From Adenanthera pavonina (lineage: Eukaryota > Streptophyta > Magnoliopsida > Fabales > Fabaceae): a DNA stretch of 64,000 bases. The notes beneath the pieces are model-generated. The model saw only the letters and a program-made list of their open reading frames with translations. It searched no databases and was not told the DNA's origin. Positions 32,005 to 43,839 of the stretch are shown in pieces. The stretch spans positions 9,761,501-9,825,500 of the forward strand of contig JAIVEN010000020.1 in NCBI GenBank assembly GCA_026686845.1. Reading direction: 5' to 3'. Each line of letters opens with the position of its first letter. Positions within the stretch are counted from its first letter, which is position 1. A program made the translations under genes and the position numbers.

Positions 32005-33844
32005 TGTAACACCATAACTCCTTACACCTCCAGACTTGACCAAAAAAACTTCAAAAAAGCGGAAACGAACCCCAAAAACACCAAAAATAGGGCTGGGGCC
32101 ATGGCCACTACAGTACCGTCGCGGCTCCGGCCTCCCTTGTTTCACCATCACTTCTGGCTCCATTGGCACCGCGGCCTGGACACTGGAGCCGTGGTGCCCC
32201 ATGCTGATATTCTATATCAGTAACTTTCATACTCCGGGGCAAACTTCCGATGTGCATGACTTTATGCTCCGACCTCCGATTGATTTGATTCCAACTCCTA
32301 CAAGTCAATCTAGTCCCAATCTAGCCATAGACACCACTTTCACCTTAATCTAACTCCGTATGAAGATTCTGGACCCCTGACACCGTTTTGGACACTTATT
32401 GACCAAAACTCACCACTAACCATCTCCAATTGCCACCAAAGGCAAATGGTCACTCAAAGACCAATCATATAGGTCCAAAACCCCCAAACCAACTTGTCCA
32501 AAGAGGTTTCACCCTAAAGGAACTATTACTCCTCTGAGATTTGACCGCTTGAGACCCCAACTCGACAAACGGGCTATAGGCCCTAAAACACACCAATCAA
32601 GCCCAATTCCAACTTTTATCATACATAACACATACATACCACAACAATACCCTTTTTCCACATAGAACCATACATACATTCAACCATAAACATCCTCATC
32701 AATATCATACATCCATTACAAACTATTCTATCCTACTTGGCATAAGATACAATATCCAATATTATAATTGCTACATAGACTATTCCCACGTACGTAGCTA
32801 CTCCTGCGTCTTCTCCGGACTAGTGCCAGAACCATCACCTGAAAGTTTAGCTCATGGGAGAAGGGTGTGAGACAATGTCTCAGTAACTGGGGATAACCAC
32901 ACACACACACACACATATATATCTCATGCAACTCATGAATGCAATGTGAAATGAATGGTATGCATGTCTCCTTCGCACACAGCTAGAACCATGAGCTGTC
33001 GTCATAACAGGACATTTCATATAGGTAACTCCCTTCCAACAGTCGGGTTAAGACCAATTTCGGGACATTACCAAGCTCACCTTACACTAATGTAACCCGG
33101 CCAAAGGTTACACTAGTGCTCGGACCATGGCTTTCCTTCCCTTAGACCACCTCGAATTGGTGGTGATTTAGGGAAGGTGCAGTCCACTGCCGCCTGGCTC
33201 CCCTGGCCATAGGGGAGAATTTAGCGACAGGGATCCCATCCTTATCCTCCCTAATCATATCTCATATCATCATATTTCATATCATCATATATCGTATTGT
33301 CATCACCACCCAATCCACCATATATCGAAATCTCACAATGACATGTGGTGATGCTCATGTATCATCATATAGTCATCAGATCATATCACAATGTCATGTA
33401 TGCATCATGTCATGTCATTTCAATATCATCATCATAATCATCATCTAGCCGTATGGATACCACGATATACAGAAAATAGCACACACACATATATCAATAT
33501 CGTGGTATGAAAGAAATATGCATATATATATATATACAAATATACATACTACCATACATTACAATACAATTATACACCCGGTTACCTTAGGTTGTCAATA
33601 CCACACACGTGAGCTACATGAACTTCTCGAATTGCCCAACAGGCTAGAACTCCTCTCGGTTAACCAAACAACCTTCATAATAATACAATATCTCAATTAA
33701 TATAGTAAACCAATACTCAAACATCACAATTCAACCACTTCAGGCCTAATCCAAGGTTCCAACACCCCTTTTATGCATCAATAAGCTCTTAGGGATCATT
33801 CAAACACTACTCAATCACATACACTTCGTATTCAAACACTACTC
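32005..33844. mobile_element. Solo LTR of family X, left part (split by element D)
   Basis: It starts TGTAACACC, directly after TTCCT (32000-32004). The other end, GGTGTTACA followed by TTCCT, is at 61487-61500. This block is richer in GC than its surroundings and carries CA/TA repeats (32897-32920, 33513-33532) and ATCAT runs (33255-33440). The small ORFs at 31924-32353 are not supported as genes. Orientation is uncertain because both ends share the same 9-bp inverted terminus. With the right part it totals about 1.96 kb. Confidence 0.75.
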
Positions 33845-35262
33845 AAGTTTGAAACATTTATACTGAGATGCTATTTTGAAAATTCAAACTTTGGCTTTGG
33901 AAATTCGAATTTCGTATTGAAAATGAACAAGTTTGAAAAGAGCTTTCTCTGACAAACGAACTTTGACTGCAGAAATTTGAATTTTGAATCTTGTCTAAAA
34001 AGAGTCTTCTCTGACAGACGAACTTTAGCTTTTGAAAATTCGAATTTCAGACATAATACAACTTATGAAAAATGAAAAATTCGCCTGAGGATATGTCAAA
34101 GTTCATCTGAAAACTGAGTTTGGAAATAGCATCAAAATGGCTCACTGACAGATGAACTTTGAACATGAAAATTTGAATTTCAGAGACAAAGCTTGTGAGT
34201 CCATTATGATGATATGTTGACATATGAATGATAGTATTCAGAAATTCAAACTTTGAAGTAAGTATGAAAAGAGGCCTATCTGACAGATGAACTTTGCATT
34301 TTGAAAATTCAAATTTCAAATAGATGAACTATTGTACCTTATTGAACTGCCCACTGACAGACAAATTTTGGGTATCAAAATTCAAATTTCGAAGGCACTG
34401 TAGCAAAATGGAACAACTGTTCATACTTTCTAGAAGAACCTTAAACTTGAAAATTCGTATGTTCCAACATAGAAACATTTTTCAAAGATAAAAATTTGAA
34501 CTTTGCTTCATGACAGACGAACTTCGAATGTTCAACGTTAAAGTCTTTAGCTTTCGATTTTCATGAAATTCGTCTATTGGCCAACCAAAATTCAAACTTT
34601 GAATGTCAGAGCATTAAATGCGGTTGGTGAACGGATAGTTTTTCAGAGTAACCGTTGGGTAACTTCTCCAACTGATAGATTTTGTCTCTAACATATAGTT
34701 AAGACCTAAATCTATAAATATAACATCATTTGAAGTTGTGGGAATTGATTTTAACTTTGTATATACTGAAACTCTGCCAAATCATTAACTCAAAGTCTCT
34801 TACTCTCACATACTTCATTCTTTGTACTCCAACTTTCATATACACTCTGATTAAGAGAGTTTATCCATTGTAAATAATCTTATCTTCATCTGGAAAAAAG
34901 ATTTTCTTGTGAGGGGATATCACAAGGAATTGGGGAAGCACTTAGCTAGAGTGCAAAGAGAGAGTGTGAGCTCTAAAAATAGAGTATCATAGTTGTACTG
35001 TGGCATTTGCAAGAAGCCTACTGAATTCTTGCAAGATAGTGAAAAATCTCAAGTGGTGGCTTAAGGACTGGACGTAGGTCAAGATTGAGAGACCTAACCA
35101 AGATAAACATCTGTGTCATCCCTTTTCTATTACTACTTTTACTTGTTATTCACTTATACTCTGTTTTACTGTCACCTTTGCTTTCTTCACTTTATGGACA
35201 TTTTGCAGAAATTTTTAATCTTCTCAATTCACCCTCCTCTTGGGAAGCCAACATATCTAACA
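33845..35262 (+). repeat. Element D 5' LTR, 5'-truncated
   Basis: It matches 59955-61375 of the 3' LTR. The first 238 bp (59717-59954 in the 3' copy) are absent. The near-MSA site TAACCGTTGGG is at 34649-34659 and the TATA box at 34712-34720. It ends ATATCTAACA. Confidence 0.92.
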
Positions 35263-35264
35263 AG

Positions 35265-35276
35265 TGGTATCAGAGC
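35265..35276 (+). other. Primer binding site of element D
   Basis: TGGTATCAGAGC, intact complement to initiator tRNA-Met, two bases after the LTR. Confidence 0.93.
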
Positions 35277-35317
35277 CCAGATTCCTAAACAAAGGATTTA
35301 ACGGTCCGAGAAGAATA

Positions 35318-36723
35318 ATGGCTGGCTTTGGAGAGAGTATACTACCAGAGGGAAACGATACAAATAGACCACTTGGCTTCAGTGGAGAGCACTATGGATA
35401 CTGGAAGATGAGAATGCAAATCTATCTCCCTTCCATTGATCTAGACATATGGTCTGTCATCCAGAAGGGAGATTTTGTCCCAATGACATTGCAAGATAAT
35501 GGGAAGTACAGAGAGAAGCCAGAGGCCAAATGGAACGAGGAAGATAGGAGAAGAGTCTTGCTGAACCTCAAAGCAAAACACTGCCTGGTCAGTGCATTGA
35601 ATCAAGACAAATTCTACAGAGTCTCACAATGCTCCACAGCCAAGGATATGTGGGACACCCTTGAAATTGCTCATGAAGGAACCATTGGAGTTAGAGAAAA
35701 TAAATTGAACTCCTACATAGGAGAATACGAGAGCTTCAGAATGGTTGAAGGAGAGAGTGTCACAAAATTGCAAAAGAGATTCACCCTCATTATGAATTAA
35801 TTGAAAAGTCTTGGCAAGGAGTACACTCAAACAGAAAAGGTCAGAAAGATCCTCAGAGCTCTTCCTCTGGAATGGCAACCCAAAGTAACCGCAATAGAGA
35901 AAGCCAGATGAGAATGAATGGCATCTGTCACAGCCCTCTTTGGTAGCCTCGAAGAATATGAAGGAAAGATGAAAGCTTTCAAGGAGGCAGGACAAGACAG
36001 AAAGAATAAGGGTCTTGCTCTGAAAGCTGGTGAGGAGAAAGAAGAAGATGATGAAGATGAGATTACCAACATCTGTCTGATGGCACTTGCATCTGAAGAA
36101 GCTGAAATCCTATCCAACAGTGATCAGGAAGATGAGGTATATGAATCTGAACCTTCCTATTCTGAATTAATGGATGCATTTCATGAATTGCATGATGAGT
36201 TCATTAAGACTGCTAAAGAACTCAAACAAGCTAAGAGAAAGATTAACAAGTTACAATCTCAGCATAACATCTCTGAAACTGCTTATCTACATATTGCTGA
36301 ATCTGCTTGCTGTAAATCATACATTGAATTAAAGCAAACCAATGACTATCTGGTGAAAAGCATGTCTAGACTTACTAAAGGAAAATATATGTTATTTGCT
36401 TTAGTGGGAAGTCAGAGAATAACACAGGGAAAGGCTGGACTTGGCTATGACCCTTGTGTAGTAAAAGAAAAGATTAGGAAGAAAAATCAAAATGTGTATA
36501 TGAGACATTTTGTGCATGGTAGTGGCAGTAAAAAGAAAGATCATATTTCACGACATATTGAATCCTATGATCAACCAAAGCATGTAAAACAAAAATATTA
36601 TCTGCATTGCTTTCTTCCTGCATCTCAATCAAGCAGTCCCTTTACCACCTATCACTTCTGTAACAAGAAGGGACATATTTCCAGTTCATGTGCTTTAAAG
36701 AAAAATGAACTTGACAGGAAGGT
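35318..36723 (+). pseudogene. gag: Element D gag, main part (zinc knuckle deleted, split by solo LTR 3)
   Basis: It starts MAGFGESILPEGNDTNRP at the ATG at 35318. The frame meets TAA at 35798 (Gln in B) and TGA at about 35909, then stays open from 35918 to 36736. Around 36040 an in-frame deletion of about 0.3 kb joins the Glu/Asp linker EEKEEDDEDE to ITNICLMA and removes the first CCHC knuckle entirely. The second knuckle (YHFCNKKGHISSSC, first Cys changed to Tyr) remains. Solo LTR 3 enters at 36724, and the last 30 or so codons lie at 39283-39376. Confidence 0.9.
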
Positions 36724-39277
36724 TGTAACATCCTAAAATTTTTATACAAATTCGAGGCTCAATATTTTGAAATTTATAAAGAATTTGCAAAAATGGATGT
36801 ACATCATTTGGCATAAAATAGGATAAAGAGCTCAATTATCTCAGTTGAAAGGAAAAATGAAAAATGACAATTTTGCCCCTAAAAAAAAGAGAGAAAAGAA
36901 AAAGGAAAAAGGGAAAAAGGAAAAAAAATAATATTAAAAAAAAAATTTCAAGTCGGTGGACGCAGGAGGATGTTGAAGAAGAATTTATGAATTTTTGGGT
37001 AAATTACACCTAATAACCCGAAAGTTTTAAAAATTATAAATTAGTCCTGGGTCAAGGACATTTTTGTAAATATGAAAATTATAGTCAAAGTGAAGCTCTC
37101 AATGAGTTAGACCCAATGAAATATAGTATGAAATTTATTAAGGTCAAAATCATATTTATTGGGTGATTAGGATTTAATATTAATATTTTACCTGATAAAA
37201 GTCAGTTTAGACTGCAGGAAAAGGCAGTATTGATCTAAGGACAATGATTGGACTTTGTTAAAATATATTTTGGGTCTAGATAATGGTTTTGGACCAAAAG
37301 TAATGGTTGGATAATTCTTTACCAATGTAATGATAATTTTGGCAAAAATACCCAATCGGTACGGGTAAATTTAATCGGTAAAGGGTATTTTGGTCCATAA
37401 ATATTATTTAATCAATTTTTGGCCAGAAGGAGGATGAAACACGTATGATTTCTGAATGGGACATGAAGGGAATTGTTGGAAAAGCTTTTTAAAAGAAAAG
37501 TAAATGAAAATAGAAATAAAAGTAAATTAAGTTATTATATTATATAATTATCATCTTAAACCATCATTTCATCTTCCTCACGAAAACAAGACGTTGGTTC
37601 AGTGGAGAAGAAAGCCAGGAATGCGTGAGAGAGAGAGAGCAAAGGGGAAAAGAGAATATTACAAGATTTGTCCCAAAACTTCAAGGTATTATCTTACAAC
37701 CCTTTCCTTGTGTCTCCTAGCAATTTTTAGGTATTTTAATGGTTATTTTCCCTTTATTTTCTTGCTGAAAGTTTCTACCTAGAGAGAGAGTAGAGAGAGA
37801 AAATGAAGGTATGGAAAAACTAAGCCATGAAAAGGGTTATATAGGCCATAAGATGCAAGAATATGTCATTGGATCACAAATTAATCGGTTAGTTATTTTT
37901 CTATAATTTATGATAATTTTCTGCCCAATTAGGGTTCATTATAGGAAGGGAATTTCAATTTTTTGACCTCAAAAATGGATTCCTTGGGTCCAAAATAGGT
38001 TAGAACAAGTATGTTGTACAAGGAATGCATGATGGATAACAAAGTACAAATTTTAGTTCAAGTGAGCACTTTGTGAATGAAATTGGATAACTAGTGGTTA
38101 ATGGCATTATTTGATTATGCTATAGGATCCAAAGGAGTGTTAGAAGATCAAGGATAAGGTTTGCAAAGTTTGGAGATTAGTGGAAAGCCCAAAGGTAGTT
38201 AACTCACCTATCTACGCTTATGTATTATCATTAATGTTGCTTGGTTTGAATGATGTGTTTAATGTTTGGAATGTTGTCTTGTGATGATTTGGCATTGTTG
38301 GTTGGATTGTTTGAAGGGTAATGTGACCCTGGATATGTCTAAATACAAGGGGAAGTGCTGCCCAAATTTTTATAAAATGGTTATGCCAAAATGATTTGAT
38401 TGCATGCTAAATGTGTTTTAAGATGAATACTTGCAATATATATGATGATATGTGTGCATGATGGTAGTTACTACTGAGATTCTTTGAATCTCACCCCTCT
38501 CCAAATGTCTAACCAATTTTAGGTTCAAGTTATGGCAAGATTACCCAAGAAAGGAAAGGCAAGGAGAAGCAAAGTAATATTCAAGCTAATGATACTTAGG
38601 TTGATACTATTATATGAGAGGTTATGTAAAACCTTATGGGATATGATCATGCTATGCTTCCATGTTAATATTTTCCTCTAAGTTCTTATGGAGTATCATG
38701 TAAGATAAAGGCAAGTCATGACTATTTATGTATATATGAGTGTGTATTTTGGAATGTTGGGAGAATGCAAGAGACCTTTCTGAACATGGTTGACAATTCA
38801 AAGTACTGTACATACATCGATATGTTCAATGTATTAGTGTTTCATATGTATGAAAACTAGACATGTGTAGCTTTTCATAGACACAAAGATCACTCAATTT
38901 GGAGTTGTGTATGATTTATGGTGATTTTTCAAAGTTATGGTCAGAATCAGAAATTTTCAAAAATGACCATTGCTACAGTACATATAATACGAACTTACTG
39001 TATAAGTTGGCCAAGTAACTTCCCTGTTCAATATTTTTCCCATGTATATAATCTTTTAAGCTATATTTAGAGACTTGAACCATATCAATATGATTTTTCT
39101 TGATTTAGTTATGAATTTTCAAAGTTTACCGGGTAAAAAGAAGTTAACCAAGGGAATGGTGCCCGAAATGAAATAAATTGGTTTAAGTTGTTTTATGTAA
39201 TCAAGTATCTAATCAAGTAATAATAGACTTAAATATAGTTAATACATGGGAAATGAGTGTAAGTATGAGGTGTTACA
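36724..39277 (+). mobile_element. Solo LTR 3 of the TGTAATATCC long-LTR family
   Basis: This 2554-bp unit runs from TGTAACATCC to GAGGTGTTACA. It is flanked by AAGGT at 36719-36723 and 39278-39282, and is inserted in element D gag. An A-rich tract lies near 36881-36950. No internal coding sequence is present. The short open frame at 37594-37782 is not gene-like. Confidence 0.9.
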
Positions 39278-39282
39278 AAGGT

Positions 39283-39376
39283 TAAATGGTTTCCCAAAGG
39301 TACATCTGTATCTAGGGAAAATACTACTGACAGAAATGAACCCAAGCAAATTTGAGTACCTAAAAAGCAAATATGA
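39283..39376 (+). pseudogene. gag: Element D gag C-terminal tail, ending in an ATGA overlap with pol
   Basis: This tail corresponds to the VKWVPK...QIWVPK end of Gag. It carries a TGA in place of Trp in QIW. It ends at TGA 39374-39376, which overlaps the pol-frame ATG at 39373-39375. Confidence 0.85.
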
Positions 39377-41977
39377 ACTCTATCTTGCAGGTTTGTCTTA
39401 AAGCTAGAAAGAGCAATAAATGGTATATGGACAGTGCCTGCTCAAGTCATATGACTGGTGATAAGGAGAAGTTCAACACCCTTATAGACAAGAAAGGAGT
39501 AAAGGTGACCTTTGGAGGTGATCAATATGGCAAAATAGTTGGCATTGACATTGTGGACAAGAATCCTGAAACATCCATTGATGAGGTGCTATTTGTAATT
39601 GGCCTTAACCATAATCTGCTAAGCATGAGTCAGACATGTGACAAAGGAAACAGGGTACTGTTTGACTCAAAGTTCTGCCTGGTCATCCGAAAAAGTGATC
39701 ATAAAGTAATCATCAAGGCTCAAAGGGATGGTAACTGTTATACTTTTGATCTTGATGAACTTCCTCCCTTAGATTCTATCTATTCGATTAGTCAGGATAA
39801 TGATAGTTGGTTGTGGTATAGAAGGTTAGCACATGTTAACATGAATCAACTATCAAAACTGGTTAAAAATGAGTTAGTCATTGGCCTACCAAAAATTTCT
39901 TTTGAAAAAGACAAAGATTGTGATGCATACCTAAAAGGAAAACAAACTAAATCATCATTTAAATCTAAAAACGTAGTCACCACATCTAGACCTCTGCAAC
40001 TATTACATATGGATCTGATAGGACCATATAGAGTTAAGAGCATTTGTGGAAATCTGTATGTTCTTGTAATTGTGGATAATTACTCTAGATTTACCTGGAC
40101 ATTGTTTCTTTCTTCTAAAAGTGATATGTTTGATGCATTTGTAACCTTAGCTAAGAAAGTGCAAAATAAGAAAGGTATTTCTATTATGTCTATCAGGTCT
40201 GATCATGGAGGAGACTTTAAAAATTCATACTTCCTGGAGTATTGTGATGAGCATGGAATTGATCACAACTTCTCAGCTCCAAGAACTCCTCAACAAAATG
40301 GAGTGGTGGAAAGGAAGAACAGAACAATTGGAGAGATGGCAAGAGCAATGCTGAATGAAAAGGAACTCTCTCAAGTATTCTGGGTTGATGCAGTAAACAC
40401 AGCAAGTTACATTATAAACAGAGCCTACATCGGATCAATTCTTGGGAAGACTCCTTATGAGCTATACAAAGGAAGAAAGCTAAACCTCTCACATCTACAT
40501 GTATTCGGCTGTAAGTGCTTCATCCATAACAATGGAAAGGAGAATTTGGGTAAGTTTGATGCCAAATCTGATAAAGGTATATTTTTGGGCTACTCTAGTA
40601 TGAGTAAAGCATATAGAGTTTTTAATAAAAAGTCTAAATTAGTAGAAGAATTTGTGCATGTAGTATTTATTGAAAATGAAACTGTTTCTAAGCATGTCAC
40701 TGATGAAGATAATCTTATTTCAAATTTTAAGAACTTAGATCTTTCTGAAGAAGATAAAATTGAACTTCCAAAAATATCTAAATCTATTAACATAGAGGAA
40801 GATATTCAGGAGAAAGATTTTGAGGATGAGAATGATGAAGAAATATCTCAAGAACTCCCTAGAGCTTGGAGATATTAAAGGAATCATCCTGTTGATTAAG
40901 TAATTAGGGATGTTCAAGAGAAAGTTAAAACTAGAAAACAATTAAGAGATCAGATGATAAATTGTGCTTTCATTTCTCAAATTGAACCTAAATGTATTGA
41001 AGAAGTCTTAACTAATAAATACTGGATTTTAGCTATGCAAGATGAATTGAATCAATTTGAAAGAAATTAGGTTTGAGATTTAGTCCCTAGACCCAAAAAT
41101 CATCCTATCATTGGCACTAAATGGGTTTTTAGAAATAAACTTAATGAATCTGGATTAATAATCAGAAATAAAGCTAGACTGTTGCTAAAGAATTTAATCA
41201 AGAAGAAGGTATTGATTTTGAAGAAACTTTTGCTCCAGTAGCTAGATTAGAAGCAATTAGAATTCTATTAGCATATGCATGCATGAAGAATATAATGTTA
41301 TATCAAATGGATGTAAAGAGTGCTTTTCTTAATGGATATATCATGGAAGAAGATTATGTAGACCAACCTCCAGGCTTTGAGGATTCTACAAAACCAAACC
41401 ATGTTTATAAATTGAAGAAAGCCCTTTACGGTTTAAAGCAAGCCCCTAGAGCATGGTATGAAAGGTTAAGTAATTTTCCAACTGAAAAGGGGTTTAACAG
41501 AGGAAAAGTAGATACTACTTTTTTCACCAAGAAAGAAAACAAAGAATTACTTATTGTTCAAATTTATGTTGATGATATTATATTTGGTGCTACTAATGAA
41601 TCTCTTTACAAGAATTTCTCTAAGCTAATGCAAGGTGAGTTCGAAATGTCAATGATGGGTGAGCTTAACTTCTTCCTTGGATTGCAAATTAAGCAATATG
41701 ATGATGGTATCTTTCTCAACCAATCCAAGTATCTGAAGGAATTGTTGAAAAAAGTTTGGCATGGAAAACGCTAAGCCAATGGGAACACCTATGGCTACTG
41801 CAACCAAGCTTGATATGGATGAAGGAGGAAAAATGTTTTACATAACTCAGTATAGAAGAATGATTGGATCTCTGCTATACCTAACTGCCAGCAGACTTGA
41901 CATCATGTTCAGTGTCTATATGTGTACAAGGTTCCAGTCATGTCCTAAAGAAAACCATGCAACTGCTGTGAAGCGTA
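39373..41977 (+). pseudogene. pol: Element D pol, protease to reverse transcriptase (split by element E)
   Basis: The ATG at 39373 opens MNSILQVCLKARKSNKWYMD. The frame is clean for 501 codons, with protease DSACSSHM, integrase His and Cys sites (one Cys now Tyr, CDAYL), LHMDLIGP, IRSDHGGDF and VVERKN. TAA stops it at 40876. Reverse transcriptase follows, with a one-base deletion near 41184 and an insertion near 41754. YVDDIIFGA is intact (41567-41593). The sequence breaks at 41978-41982 (TCTTC), the target site of element E, just before RNase H. Confidence 0.92.
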
Positions 41978-41982
41978 TCTTC

Positions 41983-43784
41983 TGTTGAATCTAGAGTTTT
42001 GATGATTCCAAACCAACATTCAAGAGCTTGGAATGAAGATATCAAAGGAGCTCAAAATATTTCAAGTGAAAAAGTTCTGAGTAATCTGTGCAAGATTTGT
42101 TGTAGGATTATTAGTTATGTTTAAATATGGGTAAAAGACTTTGATTTGATGAAAAAATGTTTTAAAAACTTGATTTCATGTTAAATCACGAAATATTTGA
42201 AAAATACCCACCAACAGACGAAGTTTGAAAAGTTTACATTGAACTGTCATATTGGAAATTCGAACTTTGGCTTTGGAAATTTGAATTTCGAGCTAAAACT
42301 GAATAAGTCTGAAGAGATGCTTCTCTGACAGACGAATTTTGATTTTCCAAAATTCAAATTTTCATAAGTGTCTGAAAGAAGCTGTTGAGCAACAGACGAA
42401 CTTTGAGTTTTGAACATTCGAATTTCAGACAAAATGAAACTTATGAAAACTGAAGAAATTCGTCTGAAACAATGTTAAAGTTCATCTGAAATCAAGATTA
42501 CATTGAGTTTCAAAGATTGCTCACCAACAGACGAACTTTGAGTTTTGAACATTCGAATTTCAGACAAAATGAAACTTATGAGAACTGAAGAAATTCGTCT
42601 GAAACAATGTTAAAGTTCATCTGAAATCAAGATTACATTGAGTTTCAAAGATTGCTCACTGACAGAAGAACTTTGAACATGGAAATTCGAATTTCAGAAG
42701 CTAAAGTTGTGAGTCTGTTGAAATGATATGATGACATACGAAGGACAGTATTTACAAATTCGAATGTTCAAGTGAATCTGAAAAGAGGTCTCTCTGACAG
42801 ACGAACTTCACACTTTTAAAATTCAAATTTCGAAAGAAAATGAACTACTGTGCTTCTTGAGCATGCTACAGACAGACGAATTTTGGCGATCCAAAATGTG
42901 AATTTCAAGGGCACTGTAGCAAATTGAAAATACTGTTCACACTTAACAGAAAAACTTTCTTCTTGAAAATTAGTATGTCACAACTTGGAAACATTTTCTA
43001 AGTTTCAAAATTCGAATTTCACTTCATGAACAGACGAACTTCAGTATTTCAACGTTGAAAGCTTTAACCTTCGGTTCCTTCGAAATTCATCTGTGGACTA
43101 ACCAAAATTCGAATTTCAGTATGTGAGAAGCATTAAATGCGGTTGGTTAACAGATAGTTTTTCAGAGTAACCGTTGAATAACTTCCCCAACGGGTAGATT
43201 TTGTCTCTAACGAATAGTTGGGACCTAAATCTATAAATACAACATCATTTGAAGTTGTGGATAATGAATCAAACTTTGTATATACTAAAATTCTGCCAAA
43301 TCTCCTACTCAAAGACTTTTACCCTCTTACTTCAATACTTGTACTTCAACTTTCATATTCACTCTATTCTAGAGAGTTTCATCTTTGTAAACAATCTAAT
43401 CTTCATCTGGAAGATAGATTTTCTTGTGAGGGGATATCACAAGGGATTGGGAAGCACTTTGTGAAAGTGCAGAGAGTGATTGAGTGAGCTCTAGAAAACA
43501 GAGCACAAGCTATGTACTGTGGCATTTGCAAGAAGCCCGTTGAATTCTTGCTGAATAATGAAAAATCTCAAGCGGTATCTTGGGGACTGGACGTAGGTCA
43601 GGAGGAGAGACCGAACCAGGAAAAATATCAGAGTTTTTCTTCACTCTATCACTACTCTTTCATTTTACTGCTTTATACTCTGTTTTTCTTTCATACCTTG
43701 CTTTCGTCATTGTTTTCACCATTGTGCAGAAAATTTTTAATCTTCCTAATTCACCCCCCTCTTGGGAAGTCAGCCTAACTAACA
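41983..43784 (+). repeat. Element E 5' LTR
   Basis: At 1802 bp it holds the 135-bp tandem duplication (about 42391-42660), the MSA-like TAACCGTTGAA at 43168-43178 and the TATA box CTATAAATA at 43231-43239. Its last bases are ACTAACA. Confidence 0.95.
42391..42660 (+). repeat. 135-bp tandem duplication in element E 5' LTR
   Basis: Two copies begin AACAGACGAACTTTGAG at 42391 and 42526 and are nearly identical. The 3' LTR has only one (from about 54428). The unit spans whole CAGACGAA/TTCGAA modules. Confidence 0.93.
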
Positions 43785-43786
43785 AG

Positions 43787-43798
43787 TGGTATTAGAGC
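43787..43798 (+). other. Primer binding site of element E (one mismatch)
   Basis: TGGTATTAGAGC differs from the tRNA-Met complement by one C-to-T change. Confidence 0.9.
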
Positions 43799-43839
43799 CC
43801 AGATTCCCAATTAAAGGATCTCACAATCCGGGAATTAAA

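Noticed and set aside
32036..32353. 105-codon GC-rich open frame as a host gene
   Set aside because: It lies inside the family X LTR, has overlapping frames on both strands and no recognisable domain.
33245..33440. ATCAT-rich stretch as a satellite or centromeric repeat
   Set aside because: It is short, irregular and confined to the X LTR, so it is better seen as internal low complexity.
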